From assembly GCA_035552275.1 (NCBI GenBank), contig DASZLR010000238.1:1-56016 (forward strand): a stretch of 56,016 nucleotides of DNA, read 5' to 3'. This document shows, piece by piece, positions 41,570 through 49,080 of the stretch. Source of the DNA: DASVLX01 sp035552275 (lineage in GTDB: Bacteria; Actinomycetota; Actinomycetes; Mycobacteriales; Pseudonocardiaceae). Each line of letters starts with the position of its first letter. Position 1 is the first letter of the stretch. The notes beneath the pieces are model-generated. The model was not told where the DNA came from, did no database searches, and was given only the letters and a program-made list of their open reading frames with translations. Both the position numbers and the translations under genes were made by a program.

Positions 41570-42010
41570 ATGGACCTCGACGAGTTGCGGCGCCTGCGGC
41601 GTGCCCGCGACCGGATGGACCGCGAGTACGCCCAGCCCCTCGACGTCGCCGCCCTGGCCCGCACGGCGCTGATGTCGACCGGGCATTTCAGCCGCCGCTT
41701 CCGCGAGGTATACGGCGAGACGCCGTACACGTACCTGATGACGCGGCGCATCGAGCGGGCCACGGCGCTGCTGCGGCGCGGCGACATGAGCGTGACGGAC
41801 GCCTGCGTCGCGGTCGGCTGCACGAGCCTCGGCTCCTTCTCCGCCAGGTTCACGCAGGTGATGGGCGAGACGCCAAGCGCGTACCGGGCCCACGACCACC
41901 GCGAGCTGGAGGTCGTGCCGGGGTGCCAGGTGATGGTGCTGACCCGGCCGCGCCGGCCCGCCCGGCGATCGAGCAGTTTCGGAGAAGCATCGGTGTCGGC
42001 GCCCACCTAA
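41570..42010 (+). CDS. AraC-family transcriptional regulator (HTH domain only)
   Basis: A 146-residue regulator that consists of little more than the double HTH: 'LDVAALARTALMSTGHFSRRF' and 'VTDACVAVGCTSLGSFSARFTQ', followed by 'GETPSAYRA'. Both are the AraC/XylS pattern. No ligand-binding domain is present, so it may act constitutively or with a partner. ATG 41570 is chosen; ATG 41561 in the same frame is possible. Its TAA forms the -10 of the VOC gene. The pair AraC–VOC is common in actinobacteria. Confidence 0.9.
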   Translation: MDLDELRRLRRARDRMDREYAQPLDVAALARTALMSTGHFSRRFREVYGETPYTYLMTRRIERATALLRRGDMSVTDACVAVGCTSLGSFSARFTQVMGETPSAYRAHDHRELEVVPGCQVMVLTRPRRPARRSSSFGEASVSAPT

Positions 42011-42013
42011 CAT
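42008..42013 (+). promoter_or_regulatory. -10 box built on the AraC stop codon
   Basis: TAACAT begins with the TAA stop at 42008-42010 and ends 7 nt before the ATG at 42021. The gap CCTGCTC has no ribosome-binding site. Leaderless start inferred. Confidence 0.5.
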
Positions 42014-42020
42014 CCTGCTC

Positions 42021-42428
42021 ATGACCGTTTCCATCAGCGCCGTGCACGTCCTCGTCGACGACCCCGACGCCGCCCTCGTCTTCTACCGCGACGTCCTCGG
42101 GCTCACCGTGCGCAACGAGGTCGCGCGCGAAGGATTCCGCTGGATCACGCTGGTCACCGACAGCCAGCCGGAGATCCAGATCGTGCTGTCCCAGCCGCAG
42201 GCCGGCCGCTCGAAGGAGGACGGCGACGCTCTCGCCGCGCTGCTCGCCAAGGGCGAGTTGTGCACCCCGCTGCACTTCCGCAGCGACGACCTCGACGCGA
42301 CCTTCGAGAAGGTCGCCAGGGCGCCCGGCGCCGAGGTGCTGCAGGAACCCGTCAGCCAGCCCTGGGGCGTCCGCGACGCCGCCGTGCGCGACCCCGCGGG
42401 CAACCACCTCCGCATCGAACAGGCGTAG
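42021..42428 (+). CDS. VOC-family (glyoxalase/bleomycin-resistance fold) protein
   Basis: A 135-residue cytoplasmic protein with two beta-alpha-beta-beta-beta units. 'VHVLVDDPDAALVFYRDVLGL' opens it (H at ~9, metal ligand) and 'RDAAVRDPAGNHLRIEQA' closes it with the usual E-ligand. Members bind or transform small molecules or sequester bleomycin-type drugs; the function here is not known. Possibly controlled by the AraC-type regulator upstream. ATG 42021 is preceded by a TAACAT box. Confidence 0.88.
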   Translation: MTVSISAVHVLVDDPDAALVFYRDVLGLTVRNEVAREGFRWITLVTDSQPEIQIVLSQPQAGRSKEDGDALAALLAKGELCTPLHFRSDDLDATFEKVARAPGAEVLQEPVSQPWGVRDAAVRDPAGNHLRIEQA

Positions 42429-42448
42429 CGGGTGTGATCCGACCCGGA

Positions 42449-42886
42449 CTAGTCGACCGGGTGCAGCGGGCCGTCGGTGTCCGGGGTTGAGTAGACCTCG
42501 ATGTCGCGGGCGATCTTGGCGGTCATCTGGCGGATCTTGATCACGCCGCGCACCATGCCGGTCCATCGCTCGGCCGGCTGGTCCTCGTCGTTGCCGGGAG
42601 TGTTCGCGACCAGCGACCAGGGCCGGCGCAGCGCCCAGCGGATCGGGAAGAACATCAGCGCGAGCACCAGGATGAGGATCAGCCAGCTGGGCACCACCAC
42701 TCCGCTGGGCGTCCAGGCGATCAGCACGACCACCAGCAGCACCAACAGGATCAGCAGCGCCACGCCGGAGACATAGCCGCTGGCCACGTCCCGTTCGAAG
42801 TCGTCAACGGTGGCCGGCGCGGACCACTCCATCCGACTCCGGACCGTCCACATTCGACCGTCGGCGCCCCGTACCAGCCGAACCAT
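42449..42886 (-). CDS. Two-helix membrane protein conserved in actinobacteria
   Basis: A 145-residue protein with two adjacent hydrophobic segments (~45-62 and ~68-85) and cytoplasmic-like ends. The N-terminus is 'MVRLVRGADGRMWTVRS', the C-terminal part 'MVRGVIKIRQMTAKIARDIEVY'. ATG 42886 is chosen because GGAGG lies 5-9 nt upstream. I recall similar proteins annotated DUF983, but I am not sure of that. It follows the sigma-factor gene by 30 bp. Confidence 0.65.
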   Translation of the reverse strand: MVRLVRGADGRMWTVRSRMEWSAPATVDDFERDVASGYVSGVALLILLVLLVVVLIAWTPSGVVVPSWLILILVLALMFFPIRWALRRPWSLVANTPGNDEDQPAERWTGMVRGVIKIRQMTAKIARDIEVYSTPDTDGPLHPVD

Positions 42887-42916
42887 CACCGCCTCCTGCA
42901 CCCTCTGTCGCGCCGG

Positions 42917-44476
42917 TCACCGACCGTGCCTCCACGGTACCGGCGCGGCACTATGCCCGGCGGGTGAAACCCCGTGCCGTCGGGATGATCGTTCTATTCT
43001 GCCGTTGGCCGACCGGGTGGTTGACAGGGTGGTCGATGTTGTGGGGGCGCTGGTGCTGCTATCCGGCGTGGACACCGGACCGGCGAAGACCTGATAGCTG
43101 GTGGTGCCCGGCGGACTCTGGTCGCCGTCACTCTTGCCGCTGTTCTTGTCCTTGCCGCCGTCTTTGCTCTGGCCGTTGCTCCCACCCGCTTTGCCGGGCC
43201 CCGGGTGGCCGCTCGACTTCGGCTGGCCATCGTCGGCCAGGACCACGCCGGCCGACACGCTGGGCGCCGAGGTGATCGACGGGCCTTGCGGCGGTTCGAT
43301 GAACACCGGCCGGTCCGGGACCAGCCGCGCACCGGCCGGCGCCGCGTGCCCGGTAAACCCGGTCGGACCGCCTGGACCGGTGGGTGACGACGGGACCGAC
43401 ACCGGCGTGGACAGCACCGTCGGCGGCAGCAGGTCCAGCGCCACGCCGTCCGCGTTGTCGCTGGGCAGACCGTGGATGAGCAGTGGAACCACGACCACCC
43501 CGACCCCGCCGACCACGGTCACGGACGCGGCCGCCACCGCGAACTTGAGCCGCGCGCCGACCGCGGCGGCCTTGCCGGCGAGCGTCGCGACGTGATGTGC
43601 GATCACACCGTGTGCCGCTGCCCCGGGTGCGACCGCGCCGTGCGCTGGGAGGGCCGCGCCGAGGATCGGCGGCGCCCACTGGCCGGCGTAGCGGCGCAGG
43701 CCCACGCACACATCGGCCAGTTCGGCGTGCAGCGCGCGGCACGAGTCGCAGCCGGCCAGGTGCCCACGGACCTGCCGGCTGGCCCGGCCGCGCAGGGTGC
43801 CGGCGGTGTAGGCGCCCAGCTTGTCCACCACGATCCGGCAGCCGGAGGCACCGTTGGTCGAGGTCAGGTGCGCCTGGAGATAGGCCGCCCGCAGCCCGAC
43901 GCGGGCCCGCCGGGCCAGCGCCGCGGTCGCGTTCACCGACAGGCCGAACTCCTCGGCCACCACCGCCGGACGCTCGCCCTGGACCTCCATCTGCCACAGC
44001 ACGCTGCGCCAGCGCTGCGGCAGGGTGGCGAAGGCGCGAGCGATCAGGCACGCCTCGGCGTGGTTGGCGGCCCGGTCGATCGGGGGTTCCGGGACGCGGT
44101 TGAGATCCTCGTCGGGGATCGGCACGTCCCGCCGGCGCACCCGGTATTCGGCGGCCACCCGGCGGACCACGGTGAGCAGGTAGCCGCGGGCGTTGTCGGC
44201 CGGGCCGTGGCCCCGGCGGACCGCGAGCAGCACCCGGAAGAACGCCTCGGCCGCGATGTCCTCGGCGTCCCCGGCATCACCGGCGCAGCGCAGCGCGTAT
44301 CCCCGGACGGCCGAGCCGTGCCGGGCGAACAGCTCGCCGAACGCGTCGTCGTCGCCGGCCCGCAGCCTGCCGAGCAGCTCATGATCGTCCAGCAATCGCA
44401 GATCATCGGGTGGACACGACGACTGGGTGGGGATATCGCCGGGTCGGGAATCGCCGGCCGCACCGACCATCGTCAT
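42917..44476 (-). CDS. ECF-type sigma factor fused to zinc/anti-sigma-like and membrane domains
   Basis: A 519-residue protein. Sigma region 2 (~35-105: 'DDDAFGELFARHGSAVRGYAL', 'DAEDIAAEAFFRVLLAV') and region 4 (~140-205: 'LPQRWRSVLWQMEVQGERPA', 'EEFGLSVNATAALARRARVGL') are intact. Then 'HLAGCDSCRALHAEL' (H-x3-C-x2-C) is a zf-HC2 anti-sigma zinc motif (~250), followed by one transmembrane helix (~310-330) and ~170 extracellular residues rich in Pro, Ser, Thr, Gly. The start is probably ATG 44476; the frame continues upstream. Fusion of sigma and anti-sigma parts in one chain is unusual but known in actinobacteria. Confidence 0.85.
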   Translation of the reverse strand: MTMVGAAGDSRPGDIPTQSSCPPDDLRLLDDHELLGRLRAGDDDAFGELFARHGSAVRGYALRCAGDAGDAEDIAAEAFFRVLLAVRRGHGPADNARGYLLTVVRRVAAEYRVRRRDVPIPDEDLNRVPEPPIDRAANHAEACLIARAFATLPQRWRSVLWQMEVQGERPAVVAEEFGLSVNATAALARRARVGLRAAYLQAHLTSTNGASGCRIVVDKLGAYTAGTLRGRASRQVRGHLAGCDSCRALHAELADVCVGLRRYAGQWAPPILGAALPAHGAVAPGAAAHGVIAHHVATLAGKAAAVGARLKFAVAAASVTVVGGVGVVVVPLLIHGLPSDNADGVALDLLPPTVLSTPVSVPSSPTGPGGPTGFTGHAAPAGARLVPDRPVFIEPPQGPSITSAPSVSAGVVLADDGQPKSSGHPGPGKAGGSNGQSKDGGKDKNSGKSDGDQSPPGTTSYQVFAGPVSTPDSSTSAPTTSTTLSTTRSANGRIERSSRRHGVSPAGHSAAPVPWRHGR

Positions 44477-44660
44477 CGTTTCGCTCGCCCCCTGGTCCGA
44501 GTGCCGGGCTACTCGATCTCTCAAACCATGCCACAACTGACTGCGTATCGGGGATTCCCCATCACGGTTAGTGACGATCAGTATCGAAGACGTCACAGAC
44601 CGGCGTCGAACGGTCGGCGAAGCGACGGAACGGCTCCGGCCGTCAGTACTGTCTGCACAT

Positions 44661-45074
44661 GTGGCCGAATGGAAGAGCAAGGCAGTAGAGCTGCTTCCTG
44701 CTCTCGGACCGGCCATCGAGCACGACTGGTCCTGTCACGTGTTCCTCGGCGAACTGCTGCCGCTGGTCTGGGAGGCCCATCGCGGCGATGACGGGGAGTC
44801 ACTGACGGGGATCTACACGTTCGTCCGTTGGTGTTTCGACCAGCCCGGCCAGTTTCTCGCCAACGCCGCCATCGTGAGCTTCTACGAGCTGGTCTTCGAC
44901 GAGTGGGAACTACGCGAGCAGATCGCCGGCTGGCTCGGCCCGGACATCGTGGCGCGGGTGCGGCCGCTGTGGGAGTGGCGGATGCCGGCCGCGCGGATGA
45001 CGGAGATCGACCGACTGCTGACCAGGCCGGCCGGAACACCGGACGGGGCCTCGGACGCGGTCACCGCGTTCTGA
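44661..45074 (+). CDS. Small protein of unknown function
   Basis: A 137-residue protein if read from GTG 44661 ('VAEWKSKAVELLPALG'); the frame opens at GTG/ATG-like positions back to 44571. TACTGT (44647-44652) eight nt before 44661 could be a leaderless -10. The sequence is rich in Trp, Phe and Leu: 'SCHVFLGELLPLVWEAH', 'FVRWCFDQPGQFLANAAI', 'SFYELVFDEWELREQIAGWLGP'. It looks like the small DUF7674-type or SUKH-like cytoplasmic proteins often encoded alone, but I cannot be sure. Divergent from the sigma gene. Confidence 0.55.
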   Translation: MAEWKSKAVELLPALGPAIEHDWSCHVFLGELLPLVWEAHRGDDGESLTGIYTFVRWCFDQPGQFLANAAIVSFYELVFDEWELREQIAGWLGPDIVARVRPLWEWRMPAARMTEIDRLLTRPAGTPDGASDAVTAF

Positions 45075-45151
45075 CTCAGGTTGTCACTACGGTCGAACAA
45101 CCGGTCGGCTAGGATGACCCGGCCGAGGGACGCTCGTGTCCCGGCGGTCGT

Positions 45152-45224
45152 GCGGATGTAGCGCAGCTGGTAGCGCATCACCTTGCCAAGGTGAGGGTCG
45201 CGGGTTCGAATCCCGTCGTCCGCT
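45152..45224 (+). tRNA. tRNA-Gly (anticodon GCC)
   Basis: A full cloverleaf can be drawn: acceptor GCGGATG/CGTCCGC, D-arm GCGC/GCGC, anticodon stem TCACC/GGTGA with the 7-base loop TTGCCAA, and T-arm around TTCGAAT. The loop centre is GCC, the main glycine anticodon. The CCA end is not encoded. It ends 22 bp before the kinase start codon. Confidence 0.93.
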
Positions 45225-45246
45225 CTCTGTCATGGGGGAGGCTCCG

Positions 45247-47028
45247 ATGCCCGGCGACGGGTCCACCGGATGGCCCCGGCTGGTAGCCGGGCGGTATGCC
45301 GTGATCCGTGAGTTGGGCCGGGGCGGCATGGGCGTGGTCTGGCTCGCCGAGGATCAGGTGATCGGCCGGCAGGTCGCGCTGAAGGAACTCCGGCTGCCAC
45401 CGGGAATGTCCGCCGCCGAGCGCGCCGCGCACCTGGAGCGGGTGTTGCGCGAGGTGCGCACCGCCGGCCGGCTCAACCATCCCGGTGTGGTCACCGTGCA
45501 CGATGTGCTGACCGACGACGGCGCCGTGCACATCGTGATGGAGCTGGCCCAGGCGCCGACGCTGGCCGATCTGGTCGCCACCGAGGGTCCGCTGGGCGAG
45601 GATCGGGCCGCCGGGATCGCGGTGCAGGTGCTGGACGCGCTGCGCACCGCGCACGCCGCCGGCATCGTGCACCGGGATGTCAAGCCGGCCAACATCATGG
45701 TGCTGCCCGGCGACCGCGCCAAGCTGGCGGATTTCGGCATCGCGCAGGCGATGGACGATCCCCGGCTCACGGTGGCCGAAGGGATCATGGGCTCGCCGGG
45801 CTATATGGCGCCGGAGCTGTTCTCCGGGTCGTCGCCGTCGCCCGCGTCGGACCTGTGGTCGCTGGGCGCCACCCTGTTTCACGCGGTGGAGGGTCGTTCG
45901 CCGTTCGCCCGGCCCAACACCGCCGCCACCATGCACGCGATCCTGACCGACACGCCGAGCCCGCGCCGGTGTCGGGGGCCGCTGGCCGAGGTGATCACCG
46001 GGCTGCTGACCCGGCCGGTCGCGGACCGGCTGCCGGCAGGGCGAGCGCGGGAAATGTTGGTGGCGTTGACGATCGGCGCGGACCAACCGACAGTCGCTGT
46101 GTCGACGTCCATAGTGGATGGACCGACGACGGCGGTATACGGCGAGGCGCCGACGGATCTGGTGTCGCCGATGGCCGCCGGGACGCAGGCGCCGTCCTCG
46201 ACCCTGCCCCGACCGCCCTGGCACGATCCGACCGATTCGACCGCCGGCTCGGTCGGTGGAGCGGCCGGCGACGACTGGGCGGCCAAGGACTCCCGGACGT
46301 CCCGGCGGCGGCGGAATCTGTTGATCGGGCTGGTTCCGGTGGTGGTGGCGGCGGTGCTGATTCCGCTGCTGTTCTTCGTCAACAACCAGAAATCGACGCC
46401 GAGCGCGCAGGCCGCACCGGACCGAGGCGCACCGACCTCGTCCGATCCGACCTCGCCCAGCCGAGCCACCACGAACTCCGCCGCGCCGCCGGCGAGCTCC
46501 GGTCCGGACTCCGCGCTCCCCCCGCCACCGGGCACGACAGCCGTTGCCCGCCGTTCGGCCGTGGTCACACCGGCTCCCGGCACGAACGCCGCCGCACCGG
46601 ACGGAGCGGTTCCGCCGCCCGCGCCGAGCTACCCGCTGCTGCGGTTGAACCGCTACAACCTGGCCAACAGCTACCACTACGTCACCACACCCGACGCCCC
46701 GCCGCCGGCCGGCTACGCCCTGGAAGGTCCGCTGGGCTCGCTGGTCACCACCGAAGAACCGGACACCCGACAGTTGTGGTCCTGCCGGTACGCGACCGAC
46801 AAGAGCCAGTTCATCTCGATTCGTTCCGACTGCGAGAGCAAGATCAAGCTCGGCCTACTGGGTTGGGTCTTCGACAACCCGCCGCCGAATCTGCCCTCCG
46901 TGCCGCTCTACCGCTGCGTCATGACCAGCACATACGGCAGCGCCGACCCGAACTTCTTCGCGTCGTCGCAGTCCAACTGCGAGAGCCAGCACAACGACGG
47001 CCTCGCCGGCTACCTGGTGGAGAAGTAG
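45247..47028 (+). CDS. Transmembrane Ser/Thr protein kinase with extracellular repeat domain
   Basis: A 593-residue PknB-type kinase. Kinase domain ~15-275: glycine loop 'GRGGMGVVW', Lys in 'VALKEL', 'HRDVKPANIMV', 'DFGIAQA', 'GYMAPELFSG'. A Ser/Thr/Pro linker, one transmembrane helix ('LLIGLVPVVVAAVLIPLLFFV', ~355-375), another Pro/Ala linker, then ~130 extracellular residues in three ~42-residue repeats with 'YHYVTTP...AGYALEGPLG', 'SQFISIRSDCE...LGWVFD', 'NFFASSQSNCE...LAGYL'. These resemble DUF5648-like carbohydrate/ligand modules. ATG 45247 has GGGGGAGG 5 nt upstream. It starts 22 bp behind the tRNA. Confidence 0.92.
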   Translation: MPGDGSTGWPRLVAGRYAVIRELGRGGMGVVWLAEDQVIGRQVALKELRLPPGMSAAERAAHLERVLREVRTAGRLNHPGVVTVHDVLTDDGAVHIVMELAQAPTLADLVATEGPLGEDRAAGIAVQVLDALRTAHAAGIVHRDVKPANIMVLPGDRAKLADFGIAQAMDDPRLTVAEGIMGSPGYMAPELFSGSSPSPASDLWSLGATLFHAVEGRSPFARPNTAATMHAILTDTPSPRRCRGPLAEVITGLLTRPVADRLPAGRAREMLVALTIGADQPTVAVSTSIVDGPTTAVYGEAPTDLVSPMAAGTQAPSSTLPRPPWHDPTDSTAGSVGGAAGDDWAAKDSRTSRRRRNLLIGLVPVVVAAVLIPLLFFVNNQKSTPSAQAAPDRGAPTSSDPTSPSRATTNSAAPPASSGPDSALPPPPGTTAVARRSAVVTPAPGTNAAAPDGAVPPPAPSYPLLRLNRYNLANSYHYVTTPDAPPPAGYALEGPLGSLVTTEEPDTRQLWSCRYATDKSQFISIRSDCESKIKLGLLGWVFDNPPPNLPSVPLYRCVMTSTYGSADPNFFASSQSNCESQHNDGLAGYLVEK

Positions 47029-47037
47029 GAGACGTCG

Positions 47038-47292
47038 ATGCGAACCAAAGATCTACTCGAACTATTTCCCTGGGCGGACGTGCTTCCCCAGCACGAACAG
47101 GCTCAGTTCGGGCGGGACCTCGCCCTCGCCTGCCAAACGTCCGACGAGCTGAGGCAGCAGTCAATCCTGGCGCAGACGGTCCAGGAATGGCGTAGTACCG
47201 CGAACATTCACGCCGATCCCGAACTCGCGGACAAACTCAATGGCTCACTGGATGACGACTTCGGCCCGGTCCCCGCGCCAACGGACACCTGA
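47038..47292 (+). CDS. Small acidic protein beside an antitoxin operon
   Basis: An 84-residue acidic protein, 9 bp behind the kinase stop, with GGAG 6 nt before the ATG. The 'LELFPWADVLPQHEQAQFGRDL' and 'EWRSTANIHADPELADKL' blocks recall small actinobacterial proteins found beside Phd antitoxins (DUF6247-like); I cannot name it with certainty. It converges on the Phd-type gene with only 5 bp between the stops. It is lower in G+C than the kinase. It may be an antitoxin-associated protein or be unrelated. Confidence 0.55.
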   Translation: MRTKDLLELFPWADVLPQHEQAQFGRDLALACQTSDELRQQSILAQTVQEWRSTANIHADPELADKLNGSLDDDFGPVPAPTDT

Positions 47293-47297
47293 TCCAC

Positions 47298-47609
47298 CTA
47301 CTCGTCCTCAAGCGCAGCAAGCGATTCGAGAGTGTGCCCGAACGCGGCGATGGCCATGTCCAGTGACGTCCGGCGTCCCGTGTCGGTGATCGTTCGCGAC
47401 AGCGCCAACGCCAAATCTCGTAGGTCAGCGGCGGCTTCTTCCAATTCGGCCAACCGACGTATCCCGACGATTGCCGCCACCGGCTGCCGTCGTCGCGTCA
47501 CCACGACGTCCGCACCGTTTTCCGCGTCAGCAACAAGACCTGCGACGCCGCGCTTCGTCGCGTCGGTGATGCTGAGCACGGCGGCGGCGTACCTCACGGC
47601 GAAGCTCAC
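47298..47609 (-). CDS. Phd/YefM-type antitoxin-like protein
   Basis: A 103-residue protein. 'SITDATKRGVAGLVADAENGAD' and 'VVVTRRRQPVAAIVGI' match the Phd/YefM fold (DNA-binding N-terminal half, where the strand 'vvitr.g.pvAvl' is central). The C-terminal helices are long and would wrap a toxin. Start GTG overlaps the previous stop (GTGA). No Doc/RelE-type toxin follows: the neighbour downstream is convergent. It is the fourth gene of the TA-like operon. Confidence 0.75.
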   Translation of the reverse strand: MSFAVRYAAAVLSITDATKRGVAGLVADAENGADVVVTRRRQPVAAIVGIRRLAELEEAAADLRDLALALSRTITDTGRRTSLDMAIAAFGHTLESLAALEDE

Positions 47610-47845
47610 GTCAGGCCCATCTCGCGGGTCAGCGATGACAATTCATCGGCGGCCGCGCGGCGCCGTTCGTCGTCGTTGCGCAGGTACTCCAACAGAGAAG
47701 CCGCCTTGACCCTCCGATGCTCGCCGACCGTGCGGTGCTCGATCTCCCCCGCGTCGAGCAAGCCGATCAGGTACTGCCTGGACACGTTCAGCAGATCGGC
47801 GGCCTGCTGGGTGGTGAGTTCGGCACCGCCGCAGGATGTCGTCAT
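47606..47845 (-). CDS. Excisionase-type (HTH_17) DNA-binding protein, antitoxin-like
   Basis: A 79-residue protein that is mostly one winged-helix: 'LTTQQAADLLNVSRQYLIGLLDAGEI' then 'HRTVGEHRRVKAASLLEYL'. This pattern is used by short antitoxins paired with PIN toxins in actinobacteria. Here the PIN-type gene lies upstream rather than downstream. ATG 47845 overlaps the stop of that gene (ATGA), and its own stop overlaps the Phd-type start. Both overlaps show translational coupling. Confidence 0.8.
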   Translation of the reverse strand: MTTSCGGAELTTQQAADLLNVSRQYLIGLLDAGEIEHRTVGEHRRVKAASLLEYLRNDDERRRAAADELSSLTREMGLT

Positions 47846-48336
47846 ATCGTGGAACTCCTGGGCGGTCGTGTCTTGGCGGGCTTATGCGGCTGGCCTGCGC
47901 GACTGGGCCAGTACTTCGGCGGTTCGACTCGCGGATCGATTGACTTGTGCCGTTTTCCTGGTTGGATCGACGGAATCTCGACTAGCCGCTGCCCATCAGA
48001 TTGTTCCAACTCCGCGACCACCTGCCGGATCGTCGCCACGACGGAGCCGATGGCCAACGCCAAACCATCCAGCCCCCGACGGGTGTCCTGTCGGTAACGA
48101 ATGTGGTGCAGGCCGGAATCCCTGATCGCTTTCGACTCCTCGGCGCTGTCAAGTTGCGCGCTGTCGTTGGTCACCAGGGCGTCATAGCCCTTGCGGCGGG
48201 CATCCGGGAGCAGAAAGCGATCCTTCTTGCCCTTCCAGCCCAGTTGGTCAACATGGTCGACGACATGCCCTCGCAGCAGATGTCGTATCGGCTCCAGCAA
48301 TTGTATCGGGACATCCTCATCGAGCAGTAGCCGCAT
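47842..48336 (-). CDS. PIN-like DUF5615 toxin
   Basis: A 164-residue protein. 'MRLLLDEDVPIQLLEPIRHLL' is the start of the DUF5615 PIN-like fold, with acidic residues D/E/D near the N-terminus; 'LLPDARRKGYDALVTNDSAQLD' carries the next acidic pair. These residues bind metal in PIN-type RNases. The C-terminal ~55 residues are basic and Pro/Arg-rich and look disordered, unlike the compact family form (~115 residues). It lies 6 bp after the DUF433 gene, its known antitoxin-type partner. Confidence 0.8.
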   Translation of the reverse strand: MRLLLDEDVPIQLLEPIRHLLRGHVVDHVDQLGWKGKKDRFLLPDARRKGYDALVTNDSAQLDSAEESKAIRDSGLHHIRYRQDTRRGLDGLALAIGSVVATIRQVVAELEQSDGQRLVEIPSIQPGKRHKSIDPRVEPPKYWPSRAGQPHKPAKTRPPRSSTI

Positions 48337-48342
48337 ACGTCC

Positions 48343-48987
48343 TCACGCTGGGACTCGGTCGCGGTACTCGCTCACATACACCGCGAAGTCCCTGGCCCCG
48401 ACCGCTGCTTCGGGGCTCACCGACGGATAGAAATCAACAACTTCTTCCGGAGCCAGACCGTCCTGCACCAGCGCGGCGACCACATCGTAGGGAACTCGCG
48501 TTCCCTCGATCACTGGGTATCCACCACGGATTTCCGGATCAACCGCAAGGCCGGGCTTTGGTTTACGCAATGGCACTACCTGCCGATCACGAAGCCCACT
48601 GAACGGGCCAAGTATGTCGACCATCTCGGCTATGACGTGATTCCCGGGACTGCGAGTCAGGTCGATTGCCGCATCGTCTGACACTCGCCAGACAACGTCT
48701 TTGCCGACCGCGACCAATTTGTATGAAGAGAGGTGGTCCACCTCACCCAGATCGCGAAGATTGCGGACCGCCTTTCGAACCCGTTGAAGGGGGATCCCCT
48801 TGGCCCGAAGATAGACAAAGGTCCGCAGTGCCACGACATCCTGGAAGGAGTACGAGACCCGCGCGCCCCGCCGATAGAAGCTTGGCGCCAGCAGCGGTCC
48901 CTCGTCGGAACGGGGCGAACGCCAGTACGACAGTTGGCGCAGCGAGGCACCACTCAGGGCCGCGGCCACGACTGACGGATACGACAT
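48343..48987 (-). CDS. MerR-like HTH plus DUF433 antitoxin
   Basis: A 214-residue protein. A MerR-type HTH lies at ~8-75: 'SLRQLSYWRSPRSDEGPLL' and 'VVALRTFVYLRAKGIPLQRV'. The DUF433 domain is at ~150-205: 'GYPVIEGTRVPYDVVAALVQDG', 'APEEVVDFYPSVSPEAA'. DUF433 proteins are antitoxins for DUF5615 PIN-like toxins. ATG 48987 is chosen because GGAGG lies 6 nt upstream. It is the first gene of a four-gene coupled set; as the DNA-binder it probably also represses the operon. Confidence 0.85.
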   Translation of the reverse strand: MSYPSVVAAALSGASLRQLSYWRSPRSDEGPLLAPSFYRRGARVSYSFQDVVALRTFVYLRAKGIPLQRVRKAVRNLRDLGEVDHLSSYKLVAVGKDVVWRVSDDAAIDLTRSPGNHVIAEMVDILGPFSGLRDRQVVPLRKPKPGLAVDPEIRGGYPVIEGTRVPYDVVAALVQDGLAPEEVVDFYPSVSPEAAVGARDFAVYVSEYRDRVPA

Positions 48988-49080
48988 GAGCACCTCCTTC
49001 GCTGGGGTAACCATACTGTAGCTATCAGCGTCCTCCGGGCAGCAATACGCGGAGTGTCCTGGTCTGGACTGGACGGCGAC

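Noticed and set aside
45152..45246. The tRNA-Gly 3' end as an integration site for the 47-49 kb island
   Set aside because: No copy of the tRNA end was found to the right, and the kinase gene lies between tRNA and island.
47606..47845. HTH_17 gene as a phage excisionase marking a prophage
   Set aside because: No integrase, attachment-site repeat or phage gene is nearby; the coupled TA-type genes explain it better.
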